Under the pieces are notes generated by a model that saw only the letters and a list, made by a program, of their open reading frames with translations, did no database searches and was not told the origin of the DNA. From an uncultured Alphaproteobacteria bacterium (GTDB taxonomy: Bacteria; Pseudomonadota; Alphaproteobacteria; RF32; CAG-239): DNA of 33,419 nucleotides. Below, piece by piece: positions 14,630 through 23,070 of this stretch. The DNA is taken from the NCBI GenBank assembly GCA_947588655.1, contig CANPYS010000020.1:1-33419 (forward strand). Direction: 5' to 3'. The position numbers and the translations under genes are program-made. How positions within the stretch are numbered: the first letter of the stretch is position 1; each line of letters begins with the position of its first letter.

Positions 14630-15452
14630 TTTTAAGCTCCAACGCTTTTGTATAGACAATTTTACGACTAATCCCCGTTAAAGCGGCAACTTCATCAGCG
14701 GCTGATTTAACGCTCATCTTTTTTAAGCGATTTTTTAAAAGCGATTCTAGCGGCGGGAGCTTTTTTTCTTCAGTTGGCGGGGCGATGACAACAACAATTT
14801 CGCCTTTGGGCGGATTTTTAGTAAAATAATCCAAAAGTTCTGACGCAAAGCCATTTTTGGTTTCTTCAAAAATCTTAGAAATTTCGCGAACAACGGCAAT
14901 TTCTCGGTTTTTAAAAACATCAGCCATGATGGCAAGTGTTTTTAAAAGCCGCGGCGCAGTTTCATAAAAAACCAAAGTTGTATTGATTCCACATAATTCG
15001 CGGAATAAATCAAGACGGGCTTTATCTTTGTTAGGAATAAAACCGCCAAACATAAAACGGTTTGTTGGTAACCCCGAAAGTTGCAAAGCGGCAATCACGG
15101 CGCAAGCCCCTGGAATGGTATAAACAGGCACGTTTTGGGCGCGACATTGACGCACAAGCTTAAACCCCGGATCAGAAATTAACGGCGAGCCAGCGTCACT
15201 GATAAGCGCGACAGATTTACCCGAGCGCAAAAGTTCAACCAAAGGTTCGGCTTTTTGCGATTCGTTATGATCCTGATAACTGATAAAAGGTTTATCGGTA
15301 TCAAGCCCCAAAAGCTTAAAAAGTTTACGGCTCACGCGGGTATCTTCTGAGGCAATTAAATCCGCTTGGCGCAAAACTTCAAGGGCGCGGCTTGAAATAT
15401 CATTCAAGTTTCCGATAGGTGTGGCAACAACATATAAACCGTTTTTAAGCAT
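14622..15452 (-). CDS. rsmI: RsmI, 16S rRNA C1402 ribose 2'-O-methyltransferase
   Basis: The ATG at 15450-15452 is chosen over the TTG one codon earlier because AAGAGG lies 5 bases before it. The 276 residues show the tetrapyrrole-methylase-like fold: VVATPIGNLNDIS near residues 8-20, SEDTR near 36, SYQDHN near 58, and ISDAGSPLISDPG near 80-92. The enzyme methylates C1402 in the ribosomal P site with S-adenosylmethionine. It is divergent from the lppC-type gene and followed by yraN, a common proteobacterial arrangement. Confidence 0.95.
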   Translation of the reverse strand: MLKNGLYVVATPIGNLNDISSRALEVLRQADLIASEDTRVSRKLFKLLGLDTDKPFISYQDHNESQKAEPLVELLRSGKSVALISDAGSPLISDPGFKLVRQCRAQNVPVYTIPGACAVIAALQLSGLPTNRFMFGGFIPNKDKARLDLFRELCGINTTLVFYETAPRLLKTLAIMADVFKNREIAVVREISKIFEETKNGFASELLDYFTKNPPKGEIVVVIAPPTEEKKLPPLESLLKNRLKKMSVKSAADEVAALTGISRKIVYTKALELKNE

Positions 15453-15461
15453 CAAAGCCTC

Positions 15462-15490
15462 TTTACAAAAAAAGTTTTAAAGTTTATAAA
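15462..15490 (+). promoter_or_regulatory. Promoter of the LppC-like lipoprotein gene
   Basis: TTTACA (15462-15467), a 17-base spacer and TATAAA (15485-15490) in the divergent gap with rsmI. The start near 15497 leaves a leader of about 24 bases with TTGGAAAA before the ATG. Confidence 0.6.
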
Positions 15491-15520
15491 CAAAGAAATT
15501 GTTTAATATTTTGGAAAAAA

Positions 15521-16867
15521 ATGCAAGTGTTTAAAAGAATTAAATTTATTTTTTGTATCTTGATATTGACGGCGTGCCAGTCTTTCACATCAAGGGAAGG
15601 TGTTATGCAAACGCCTCGCCAAACGGATATTTTTGGTTCAGAGGGCAAGTTTCGCACGGCGATGTTACTACCTTTAAGCGGCAAGGCGGAGGCTTATGGA
15701 AAGGGGCTTCAAAACGCGGCAATGTTGGCGGTTGAAGATTCCAACAATCCGGCTTTGGTGGTGGAGTTTTATGATACGCAAGCAACACCTGACGGCGCTC
15801 GGCGCGCGGCTTCAAAAGCTTTAGAAGGTGGCGCGCGCCTGATTTTAGGACCATTAACAAGTGATGAAGTCTCAGCCATAAGCCCTATGGCGCGTTCTGA
15901 AGATGTGCCTGTGATTGCGTTTACAAGTTCTTCAGCTGTTTTAGATGAGGGTGTTTATACGTTAGGCTTGCTTGGGGGTGAGCAAATCAACCGAGTCATC
16001 GGTTACGCCGCCAAAGAGGGCCGCAAACGCATTGCTGTTTTAGTCCCAGATACGCCAACAGGCATCAAAGAGGCGCGTTCAGCGGTTATTGCCGCGGCTC
16101 AAAATGATGTTTCAGTAGTTAAAATCGGGTTTTATCCGCCACAAACGGTTGACTTTGCTGAGCTAATAAAAGAGCTTATATCTTTTGAAGAAATTTCAGC
16201 AGAGATTAATGCGCAAAAGGAACAGCTTAGCGCTTTGGCAAAAGCCGGCAATGAAAAAGCCGCTCAAAAACTCAAAATGCTCAAAACAACCTATACAACA
16301 GGCGAGCTTGATTTTGACGCGGTTTTAATTCCGGAAACAGGCAACCGCTTAAAGGCGATAGTTTCAACATTTGGCTATTATGACATCAGTTATCCGAAAG
16401 TGTTGTTTATGGGAACATCTTTATGGGAAAATAACAGCTTAAACAAAGAAACCATGCTTTATAACGGCATTTATCCGGTTATTTCACGCGTGCAGAACGA
16501 ATATTTTAACGCCAAATACGAGTCGTTGTTTGGTTCACGCCCGAATTTGATATTTTCGTTCGGCTACGACGGCGTTTTGCTGGCTTCGGCGCTTGCCTCC
16601 AAAAATCAGGACAATTTAGAAGCAAACATTACATCGCCAAGCGGTTATATTGGCATTAACGGCGCGTTCAGGTTGCTCAAAGACGGTGGCAATCAGCACA
16701 GTTTAGACATTGTCAAAGTCACGGCTTCAGGACCTGTTGTTGTAGATCCCGCCAAAGATTTAGCAAGCAAGCCGCCTTACACGCAAATGCACGGTTCTTA
16801 TACTGTGGAAAAACCGCAGATTTTTGGAAAAGACGCCGCGACAGCTTACGAGCTTTTGTTTGATTAA
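15521..16867 (+). CDS. LppC/LpoA-like lipoprotein, penicillin-binding protein activator
   Basis: The 448-residue product has a lipoprotein signal ending in L-T-A-C with Cys19 as the lipidated residue. The rest is a periplasmic-binding-protein type I fold: AMLLPLSGKAEAYGKGLQNAAMLA near residue 48, LILGPLTSDEV near 107, and ...IFSFGYDGVLLASAL... late. This matches the alphaproteobacterial LppC/penicillin-binding-protein-activator group, related to the C-terminal domain of LpoA, which stimulates peptidoglycan synthase PBP1A in gammaproteobacteria. A lysine- and alanine-rich helical insertion lies near residues 225-260. The N-terminal TPR half of LpoA is absent. Its ligand or partner is inferred by family only. 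Confidence 0.82.
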   Translation: MQVFKRIKFIFCILILTACQSFTSREGVMQTPRQTDIFGSEGKFRTAMLLPLSGKAEAYGKGLQNAAMLAVEDSNNPALVVEFYDTQATPDGARRAASKALEGGARLILGPLTSDEVSAISPMARSEDVPVIAFTSSSAVLDEGVYTLGLLGGEQINRVIGYAAKEGRKRIAVLVPDTPTGIKEARSAVIAAAQNDVSVVKIGFYPPQTVDFAELIKELISFEEISAEINAQKEQLSALAKAGNEKAAQKLKMLKTTYTTGELDFDAVLIPETGNRLKAIVSTFGYYDISYPKVLFMGTSLWENNSLNKETMLYNGIYPVISRVQNEYFNAKYESLFGSRPNLIFSFGYDGVLLASALASKNQDNLEANITSPSGYIGINGAFRLLKDGGNQHSLDIVKVTASGPVVVDPAKDLASKPPYTQMHGSYTVEKPQIFGKDAATAYELLFD

Positions 16868-16942
16868 AGCGGTGTTAATATCGTGTTTTTTTGCTTGAAA
16901 ATAAATCAGTTTGGGACAATATAGAGAAAGTATTGTTGCTAT

Positions 16943-17028
16943 GAAGGGCAAAAGGTCGGCGCTCCGCCAACCCGGTCAGGTTCGGAAGGAAGCAGCCGTA
17001 ACGGAAACGTCGGGGTTTTTGTCCCTTC
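16943..17028 (+). ncRNA. ffs: Signal recognition particle RNA, small bacterial (4.5S) type
   Basis: The apical domain GGTCAGGTTCGGAAGGAAGC (16974-16993) is the near-universal SRP RNA tetraloop and internal-loop sequence that binds Ffh. GAAGGGCAAAA at the 5' side pairs with TTTTTGTCCCTTC at the 3' side, closing a hairpin of about 86 nt. It lies between the lppC-type gene and dnaX. A weak promoter-like pair (TTGAAA at 16895, TATAGA at 16920, 19-base spacer) precedes it. End positions are estimated from the stem. Confidence 0.93.
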
Positions 17029-17049
17029 GCCTTTGTTTAGGAAAGTTAA

Positions 17050-18765
17050 TTGTCTGAAGAAAACGAAAATCAGTATGTTGTTTTAGCGCGCAAATATCGC
17101 CCGCAAACTTTTGAAGATTTGCTCGGGCAGGACGCGCTTGTTCAGACATTAACAAACGCCATAAAAAATAACCGATTGCATCATGCGTATATTTTAACGG
17201 GTATTAGGGGTGTTGGTAAAACAACCACGGCAAGGCTGATTGCGCGCGCCCTTAATTGCACGGGTCTTGACGGCAAAGGTGGCCCAACAATTACCCCTTG
17301 TGGCGCTTGCGAAAATTGTAAGGCGATTGCCGCCGGACGGCATATTGACGTTATGGAGCTTGACGCGGCATCGCGTACGGGTGTTGAGGATATTCGCGAG
17401 CTTTTGGACGGTGTGCGTTATAAGCCAGTTAATGCGCGTTACAAAATATATATTATTGATGAAGTCCACATGCTTTCAAAAGGGGCGTTCAACGCTTTGT
17501 TAAAAACATTGGAAGAGCCTCCGGCGCATGTTAAATTTATTTTTGCCACGACCGAAATTCGCAAAGTGCCCGTAACGGTTCTTTCGCGTTGCCAACGGTT
17601 TGATTTACAGCGCTTAAGCATTGAAACACTGATGAAGTTGTTTCATAAAATTACAACTGCCGAAGGTCTAGAAGCTGATGAAGAAGCGCTTCAAATTGTG
17701 GCGCGTGCGGCGGATGGTTCGGCGCGTGACGGGCTTTCTTTATTAGATCAGGCAATTGTTTTGGGTGACGGCAAAATCAAGACCTCTACTGTGGCAGATA
17801 TGATTGGCTTGGCTGACCGAAGTCAGACGCTTTCGCTCTTTGAAAGTTTGGCAAAAGGCAATATGCCTTCTGTTGTTGGCAACCTCAAAGATCAGTACAA
17901 CAATGGGGCAAATCCGGTAAGCATTTTGCAAGATTTAATTCATGTCACACACATGTTGACGCGCGCCAAAATTGTGCCTGAAACCATTCATCAAGAAATG
18001 ATGTCTGAAACCGAGCGCGCGTTATGTGAAAATCTTTCCAAGGCGCTTTCGGTAGGCGTGTTATCGCGCTTATGGCAAATTTTGCTCAAAGGCTTGTCGG
18101 AAGTGAACAACGCGCCGCAACCGCTTGAAGCGTTAGAAATGGTTTTGATTCGTGCCGCATATGCTTCTTCTTTGCCAACGCCTTCTGAAATTTTGGATGA
18201 CGTAAAAAAAAACGCTAGTCCCATAGCTATTTCTAAACATATGCCGGCGCAAGAAATGCCGACTGCGCCCGAGCCTGCGCCCAAAAAAATAACGACACCT
18301 GAGTTGCCGCCAAAAGCGCCCCTTGCTAAGGCTTCTAACGCGCCAAAGTTTGATTCGGTTGAAGATTTGATTGCTTATTTAGAGGCGCACAAACAGCCGA
18401 TTCTTTTATTTGCGTTAAAGCACGATGTTAGCGTCACGCATTTTGAAGACGGTTTGATAAACCTTGTTGTTTCAGATAAAACTGCGCCTGATTTTATTCA
18501 AAATCTGCGCCGCGTTTTGTTTGAGGCAACACAAAAGAATTGGGTTGTTGAGGAAACGCTTGGGCAAGTAGGGCAAACAATTGCCGATGAAGAAGATAAA
18601 AAAGCGGAAGAAAACAAACATAATGTTATTCAAAATCCGCTGATAAAAGCCGTATTAGATGAGTTTAAAGGCGCAAAAATAGATACTTTAACGCATAAAG
18701 CCGATACTAAACAAACAAAAGAGGACGAATATATAACACCTGTTTATGAAGAGGAGGATGATTAA
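17050..18765 (+). CDS. dnaX: DNA polymerase III subunits gamma and tau
   Basis: The best start is TTG at 17050, with AGGAAAG just upstream and no ATG fitting the conserved N-terminus LARKYRPQTFEDLLGQ. The 571 residues contain the Walker A loop GIRGVGKTTT at 51-60, a four-cysteine zinc knuckle (C-TITPCGACENC) near 74-98, the Walker B region IYIIDEVHML near 135, and ...TLEEPP... sensor segments. A proline-rich linker starts near residue 398, before the tau-specific polymerase- and helicase-binding domains. An A9 run at codons 385-388 may allow frameshifting to a shorter gamma form. The protein loads the sliding clamp and tethers polymerase cores. ybaB and recR follow as in many bacteria. Confidence 0.95.
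   Translation: MSEENENQYVVLARKYRPQTFEDLLGQDALVQTLTNAIKNNRLHHAYILTGIRGVGKTTTARLIARALNCTGLDGKGGPTITPCGACENCKAIAAGRHIDVMELDAASRTGVEDIRELLDGVRYKPVNARYKIYIIDEVHMLSKGAFNALLKTLEEPPAHVKFIFATTEIRKVPVTVLSRCQRFDLQRLSIETLMKLFHKITTAEGLEADEEALQIVARAADGSARDGLSLLDQAIVLGDGKIKTSTVADMIGLADRSQTLSLFESLAKGNMPSVVGNLKDQYNNGANPVSILQDLIHVTHMLTRAKIVPETIHQEMMSETERALCENLSKALSVGVLSRLWQILLKGLSEVNNAPQPLEALEMVLIRAAYASSLPTPSEILDDVKKNASPIAISKHMPAQEMPTAPEPAPKKITTPELPPKAPLAKASNAPKFDSVEDLIAYLEAHKQPILLFALKHDVSVTHFEDGLINLVVSDKTAPDFIQNLRRVLFEATQKNWVVEETLGQVGQTIADEEDKKAEENKHNVIQNPLIKAVLDEFKGAKIDTLTHKADTKQTKEDEYITPVYEEEDD
18204..18218 (+). other. Candidate programmed frameshift site in dnaX (A9 slippery run plus -1 stop)
   Basis: Nine consecutive A (18204-18212) occupy codons GTA-AAA-AAA-AAC from Val385. 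Slipping back by one base, or one extra A from transcript slippage, gives Lys, Arg and then TAG at 18216-18218. The result is a protein of about 389 residues that ends at the junction of the clamp-loader domains and the proline-rich linker, where gamma ends in E. coli. A small stem GCTA/TAGC (18214-18217 with 18224-18227) follows. Confidence 0.6.
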
Positions 18766-18766
18766 G

Positions 18767-19087
18767 ATGATGAATATTCAAGGCTTAATGAAACAAGCGC
18801 AAATGGTTCAAAAACGTATGCGCGAAACGCAAGAGCGCTTAGCTTCTGAAGAGCGCACAGGCACAAGTGGCGGCGGATTGGTAAGCGTTGTATTAAACGG
18901 TCAACACGAGATGAAAAGTATGCATATAGATGTATCGCTTTTAAAAGACGGCGATTCGGAAATGCTTGAAGATTTAATAACAGCCGCTTATCATGACGCG
19001 CATCGTCAAATTGAACAAATGCAAGAAGATGGCTTGAAAGAGGCATCAGGTGGCATTAACTTTGGCGGGTTAAAAATTCCGTTTTAA
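18767..19087 (+). CDS. ybaB: YbaB/EbfC-family nucleoid-associated protein
   Basis: The ATG at 18767 is used because GAGGAGG (18751-18757) is 9 bases upstream and the dnaX stop is at 18765; earlier in-frame ATGs overlap the ribosome site. The 106-residue product starts MMNIQGLMKQAQMVQKRM and has the central GLVSVVLNG and C-terminal GGLKIPF typical of the family. YbaB dimers bind DNA with little sequence preference. Placement between dnaX and recR is the classic order. Confidence 0.95.
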   Translation: MMNIQGLMKQAQMVQKRMRETQERLASEERTGTSGGGLVSVVLNGQHEMKSMHIDVSLLKDGDSEMLEDLITAAYHDAHRQIEQMQEDGLKEASGGINFGGLKIPF

Positions 19088-19098
19088 GGGGATAAGCC

Positions 19099-19692
19099 GT
19101 GGCGGGAAAAGAAATTGAAAAGCTAATAAAAACAATTGCCAAGTTGCCGGCTTTGGGGACGCGTTCCGCAAGGCGCATCGCGCTTTATTTGCTTAAAAAC
19201 CGCGCGCAAAGTTTGTCGCCGTTGATTGAGGCTTTGCAAGAAGTTGAAAAAAATATTAAAACGTGCGCTGTTTGTGGCAATTTTGATACAGATGAAATTT
19301 GTAGCATTTGCGCATCGCCGTCCCGTGATTCCAAAACGCTTTGCGTGGTGCAAGATGTGGCGGATTTATGGGCGATGGAGCGCATTGGTTTTTATAAAGG
19401 CAGGTATCATGTTTTAGGCGGCGTTTTATCGGCTTTGGAAGGCGTGCGTACTGAAGATTTAAATATGCAGGCGCTTTTTGACAGAGTGGAAAAAAGCGCT
19501 TTTGAAGAAATTATTTTGGCTTTGCCGGCAACGGTTGACGGTCAAATTACCGCGCATTATATTTTAACAGGTTTAAAAGATAAAAACATCAAAGTAACAA
19601 GTTTGGCGCAAGGCATTCCGATGGGCGCAGAGCTTGATTATATGGATGACGGCACAATTCAACTTGCGCTTTTAGCCCGCAAACCCGTTTAG
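19099..19692 (+). CDS. recR: Recombination mediator RecR
   Basis: The start is GTG at 19099 with AAGGGGATAAG upstream. The 197 residues have the N-terminal helix-hairpin-helix LIKTIAKLPALGTRSARRIALYLL, split here only by its own loop, a four-cysteine zinc finger (CAVCGNFDTDEICSIC) near 55-70, and a Toprim domain starting LCVVQDVADLWAMERIG near 81. RecR works with RecF and RecO to load RecA at gaps. It is the last gene of the dnaX-ybaB-recR unit; the next gene is convergent, 5 bases away, and belongs to an AT-rich inserted cassette. Confidence 0.96.
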   Translation: MAGKEIEKLIKTIAKLPALGTRSARRIALYLLKNRAQSLSPLIEALQEVEKNIKTCAVCGNFDTDEICSICASPSRDSKTLCVVQDVADLWAMERIGFYKGRYHVLGGVLSALEGVRTEDLNMQALFDRVEKSAFEEIILALPATVDGQITAHYILTGLKDKNIKVTSLAQGIPMGAELDYMDDGTIQLALLARKPV

Positions 19693-19697
19693 CTATT

Positions 19698-20708
19698 TTA
19701 TGAGGTACAAGAACATAAGTATAGTAATTCTTTATGATTAGTAAAATAAGTTTTTCCTGTATTAAAAAAGCGGTATTGAGTATCAAATATTTTAACGCTA
19801 CCTTTCTTAGTTAAAATATCATAAATATCCATTTCTGATATTTTATTAATTGATGCTGTACTTTCAGCGGTATAGGTATTATTATAGGAAAGTAAAATAT
19901 ATTTAGTATTGGCCAAAGAAACCAATTCTTGTAATTGTTTCTTAGCAGAAGCCGTTGAATACAAACTCATTTTTTCTTTTCTAGGCATTTTTAAAGTTTT
20001 CCCAAAAACAGGGGGCTTGTTCCATTCTGCCAGGTTCTCTAAAATATGATAAAAGTTTGCATATTGTCTGGCATTATAAGGAGGGTCTATATATAGCAAA
20101 TCGGACTTTATATTTTTAATTAGCAGATTTGCATTTTGTTGATAAATTTCAGGCTTGTATTTGTAGTTTTTAATATTAAGAGCCTCTAAAAAAACCCCAT
20201 TCTCTTTTGGAGGAGATTTTAAAAAAGATTCAAAATGTCCTACAGTGTTAGCTATTTTATCAGCAGCATATAGAAGAGAAGCAAGAATAATAAAGTACTC
20301 TCGTTTTGTTAAAGACTCTTTGTTCTTTTCTAAATGTTCGCGAATGGAACCGATTTTTAAAGCGTCTTCAAACGAATAATAAGTATTAGAAAAGGTCTCT
20401 GAAAAATAATTATCTTGGAGGTAATCAGAGCTTTTGTTGTAATAATTTATTAATTTAGAAACTTTATTATCATTATAATCGTCTCCGCTAAGCCAAGCCT
20501 GATAAAAAACCTGATTGGAAAATAAAATATCATTAATTATTAGTTTTTTACGTTGCTCTAAAAAAAAACAAGAAACAACACCGGTGCCAGCAAAAATATC
20601 AGCGACGGTTTCAAAAGAGATATTTTCTTTTTTTAAAACATTATCAATAAAAGATAATAATTTAAACTTATTACCTATATATCTACGATTCTGTAAATTA
20701 ATTGTCAT
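19698..20708 (-). CDS. D12-class N6-adenine DNA methyltransferase (second methylase of an R-M system)
   Basis: The 336-residue product shows RRYIGNKFKLL near residue 8, the S-adenosylmethionine motif ADIFAGTGVVS near 37-47, and the catalytic DPPYN near 207 followed by ARQYANFYHILENLAEW. This is the order of D12 (alpha-type) adenine methylases such as Dam, DpnM and the halves of M.FokI. It overlaps the preceding methylase by 11 bases and lacks a good ribosome site, suggesting coupled translation. AT content is much higher than in recR next door. With the other methylase it would protect both strands of an asymmetric site. The recognition sequence is unknown. Confidence 0.87.
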   Translation of the reverse strand: MTINLQNRRYIGNKFKLLSFIDNVLKKENISFETVADIFAGTGVVSCFFLEQRKKLIINDILFSNQVFYQAWLSGDDYNDNKVSKLINYYNKSSDYLQDNYFSETFSNTYYSFEDALKIGSIREHLEKNKESLTKREYFIILASLLYAADKIANTVGHFESFLKSPPKENGVFLEALNIKNYKYKPEIYQQNANLLIKNIKSDLLYIDPPYNARQYANFYHILENLAEWNKPPVFGKTLKMPRKEKMSLYSTASAKKQLQELVSLANTKYILLSYNNTYTAESTASINKISEMDIYDILTKKGSVKIFDTQYRFFNTGKTYFTNHKELLYLCSCTS

Positions 20709-21660
20709 AATTTAAAATTACAACTTCCCTTTCATTAGATTTTCTATTTATTTTGTGATAACTTGATGAACGATAATGATATTCGATATCAACGACACTA
20801 AAATTATTTTTTTCTATCCATTTTTGGAGAATAGTATTATTTGCCCCTTCTTTTGATAAAATATTTGACAGAGCAAAGCGAATGCCTTTTTGCGATAAAA
20901 AGTCGAGAGTGTCTAGTAACCTTTCCTCTTGGTATTCTGTCCATGCAGAATGTTGACAATTAGAATTATTATATACAGCATTTGATATTAAATATGGAGG
21001 GTCACAGTATACAAAATCATTTTCAGATAGCTCGAATTCTTTAACTACAGAGAAATCAGAAAAATAAAACTTTATATTTTTATTTTTAATCCCTTGTTTG
21101 AAGGAGTGGAGTTTTTCCCGAATGCTAGCATTAAAATCTGTTTTGCCAACAGGCATATTAAACTTTCCTGATGAATTAAATCGTATATCATTATTAAAAC
21201 AAAAACTAAGAAGGACTAAAAGATAAATAGATTTTTCTCCCGTTTCCAACTGAGAAGAATTAAAAAAGGTTCGTAACTTTTCATAGCCATTTTTATTATA
21301 TTTTTTAAATCCGTTGTTTCCTTCAACATAAGGTTTATATACACTGTACCCCTTGTTAAAAGTATCCGACAGATTGAAAGAATATATTATTTCCTCTGCT
21401 TTTGAGATAATGCTGTTTTCAGAAAAGAGTTGTAATGTCTGCAATAATTCTATAAGAGGACGATTGATGTCTATACAAACAACTTCTTGAGATTGATTTA
21501 TTACATTTAAACCTATAGAGGCTCCGCCACAACACATATCGATAAAGCGATTAATCTTTTTAGGGAAAAGTGGAATTATTTGTTCAAGTAAACGAGACTT
21601 GTTTCCTGTATAGTTTAAGGGGGTTTTAATATAATTGTCAAATAAATTTATATTAGTCAT
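20698..21660 (-). CDS. D12-class N6-adenine DNA methyltransferase (first methylase of an R-M system)
   Basis: This 320-residue protein has TPLNYTGNKSRLLEQI near residues 13-28, motif I FIDMCCGGASIG near 39-50, SSGKFNMPVGK near 165-175 and the catalytic CDPPYL near 220. Motif I has two cysteines where aromatic residues (F-x-G-x-G) are usual. It belongs to the same class as the downstream methylase but is clearly a different subfamily, which fits a pair that methylates different strands of a non-palindromic target. It overlaps the endonuclease end by 8 bases. Confidence 0.87.
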   Translation of the reverse strand: MTNINLFDNYIKTPLNYTGNKSRLLEQIIPLFPKKINRFIDMCCGGASIGLNVINQSQEVVCIDINRPLIELLQTLQLFSENSIISKAEEIIYSFNLSDTFNKGYSVYKPYVEGNNGFKKYNKNGYEKLRTFFNSSQLETGEKSIYLLVLLSFCFNNDIRFNSSGKFNMPVGKTDFNASIREKLHSFKQGIKNKNIKFYFSDFSVVKEFELSENDFVYCDPPYLISNAVYNNSNCQHSAWTEYQEERLLDTLDFLSQKGIRFALSNILSKEGANNTILQKWIEKNNFSVVDIEYHYRSSSYHKINRKSNEREVVILNYDN

Positions 21661-22981
21661 TTTCTATCCCATAAAAACTTGCTAAGGTTTCAATGTCTGC
21701 AAAAATCCCTTTTCGCAATAGCTCTTTTTTATTACTATGTTCTACATAGAAAGAAAGCATTTGATATACGATGGAGCTTTTCGCATTGTGTATTTTCCGA
21801 TGACAATTAGGACATAAAGGAATAATATTTTCTGGAATATCTATGTCGTGTTCAAAAAATTTTGCGTTTTCCAATTGTATCATATGATGTCCTTCTAGGT
21901 ATGGAAGGTCTTTTTTAGTATTAAAATAATTAAGTTCATGGGCTTTATGAATGTCCTCATCCTGTGCAAAACAATCAAAAAAGCATTTATATCCATATTT
22001 TTCTATTGCTATTTGTTTTATATTCTTCCTTTCTTTTTTACGTACAAAGTTATTATCAAATTTTATTCCTAAGGTAAATTCAAAAACGTCTTTTAAGATT
22101 ATTCTATTCGATGAGTCAAGTAAAACTTCCAAAGTTTTTTGCTTTTCTTCCAAATTAAAATAATCGTTTAAATGATAATCATATATTAAACTTACATAAA
22201 TTTTTATAATATTTTCAAAATCTAACGTTTCACTGTTTTCTATACAAGATTGTTTAAATAAATAATAATTTATTATTATTCCTAGCTCTTTGTAAAAATT
22301 ATTTAACCCACCGGCTATATCTATTCTTTTATAAAGCATAGAGGATTCGTTTTTTGTAAGACTAGCTAGATAAGATAATTCATTTTTAGAAACATCATTA
22401 TGTATGAGTTTGTAAGCGAAGTCATAGGATGTTTGTACAGCGGGATTATAAAAAATTAAAGCTAAAACTGTTCTGCCAAGATTTTTTTGTAAAAGATCTT
22501 GTGTGGAATCTTTGATAAAAGTTTCATTTTTAGAAGATAAAATTTTGTTTATTTCTACCAGTGGTTGATTATCTACGTCAAAATAGCGTCCTGTTAACAA
22601 ATAAAGATTTAAAATAAATTGTAAGTAGTTTTTACCGTAATTCTGATCTATCCTATACAATTTTTCTCCAATTTTATTAATATCAGGAGTATCTTTAATT
22701 TTACGGAATAGTATTTTGGCTAATTCTAACCTTTTAAATTTTTGCTTATTCTTTTTTAGTACGGAAGGATTTTTGAACCACTTTTCCCATGCCGTATAGT
22801 CGTTTTTCAGTTCAATATATTTTGGGAGTAACTCTTCAATATATGTTGCAAATGTATCCACAGAACGAATATTTGTAGTTATAAAACCAAAAACTCTATG
22901 TTGCTCATTATTATGCGCAGAAGACACAAATTCTTTTTCTTCTTGTTTGATGCAAGTTAAAGTTTTTTCTAAAGTTTCCAT
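21653..22981 (-). CDS. HNH-family restriction endonuclease
   Basis: ATG at 22979-22981 is preferred over the TTG two codons earlier because AGGA lies 8 bases before it; the product has 442 residues. The first 300 residues are a helical, lysine- and asparagine-rich region without recognised domains, probably for target recognition. The nuclease is at the C-terminal third: YKCFFDC, then LEGHHMIQLENAKFF with the catalytic His pair, then NIIPLCPNCHRKIH, giving two CxxC-type zinc ligand pairs around a beta-beta-alpha-metal fold. With two adenine methylases directly downstream, a type II (IIS-like) restriction role is likely. Cleavage has not been shown. Confidence 0.8.
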   Translation of the reverse strand: METLEKTLTCIKQEEKEFVSSAHNNEQHRVFGFITTNIRSVDTFATYIEELLPKYIELKNDYTAWEKWFKNPSVLKKNKQKFKRLELAKILFRKIKDTPDINKIGEKLYRIDQNYGKNYLQFILNLYLLTGRYFDVDNQPLVEINKILSSKNETFIKDSTQDLLQKNLGRTVLALIFYNPAVQTSYDFAYKLIHNDVSKNELSYLASLTKNESSMLYKRIDIAGGLNNFYKELGIIINYYLFKQSCIENSETLDFENIIKIYVSLIYDYHLNDYFNLEEKQKTLEVLLDSSNRIILKDVFEFTLGIKFDNNFVRKKERKNIKQIAIEKYGYKCFFDCFAQDEDIHKAHELNYFNTKKDLPYLEGHHMIQLENAKFFEHDIDIPENIIPLCPNCHRKIHNAKSSIVYQMLSFYVEHSNKKELLRKGIFADIETLASFYGIEND

Positions 22982-22998
22982 AGTCAATTTCCTTTTTT

Positions 22999-23030
22999 AT
23001 AATACTTGAGCCGATTTTTTTAATTGTCAA
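22999..23030 (-). promoter_or_regulatory. Probable promoter of the R-M cassette
   Basis: On the minus strand, a perfect TTGACA (23030-23025) and TATTAT (23004-22999) are separated by 20 bases, longer than the usual 17, so expression may be weak or need a factor. The endonuclease ATG is 18 bases past the -10 box. Confidence 0.4.
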
Positions 23031-23070
23031 GAAAAAACAAAATTTATATACTTAATAAAACTTACTATAG

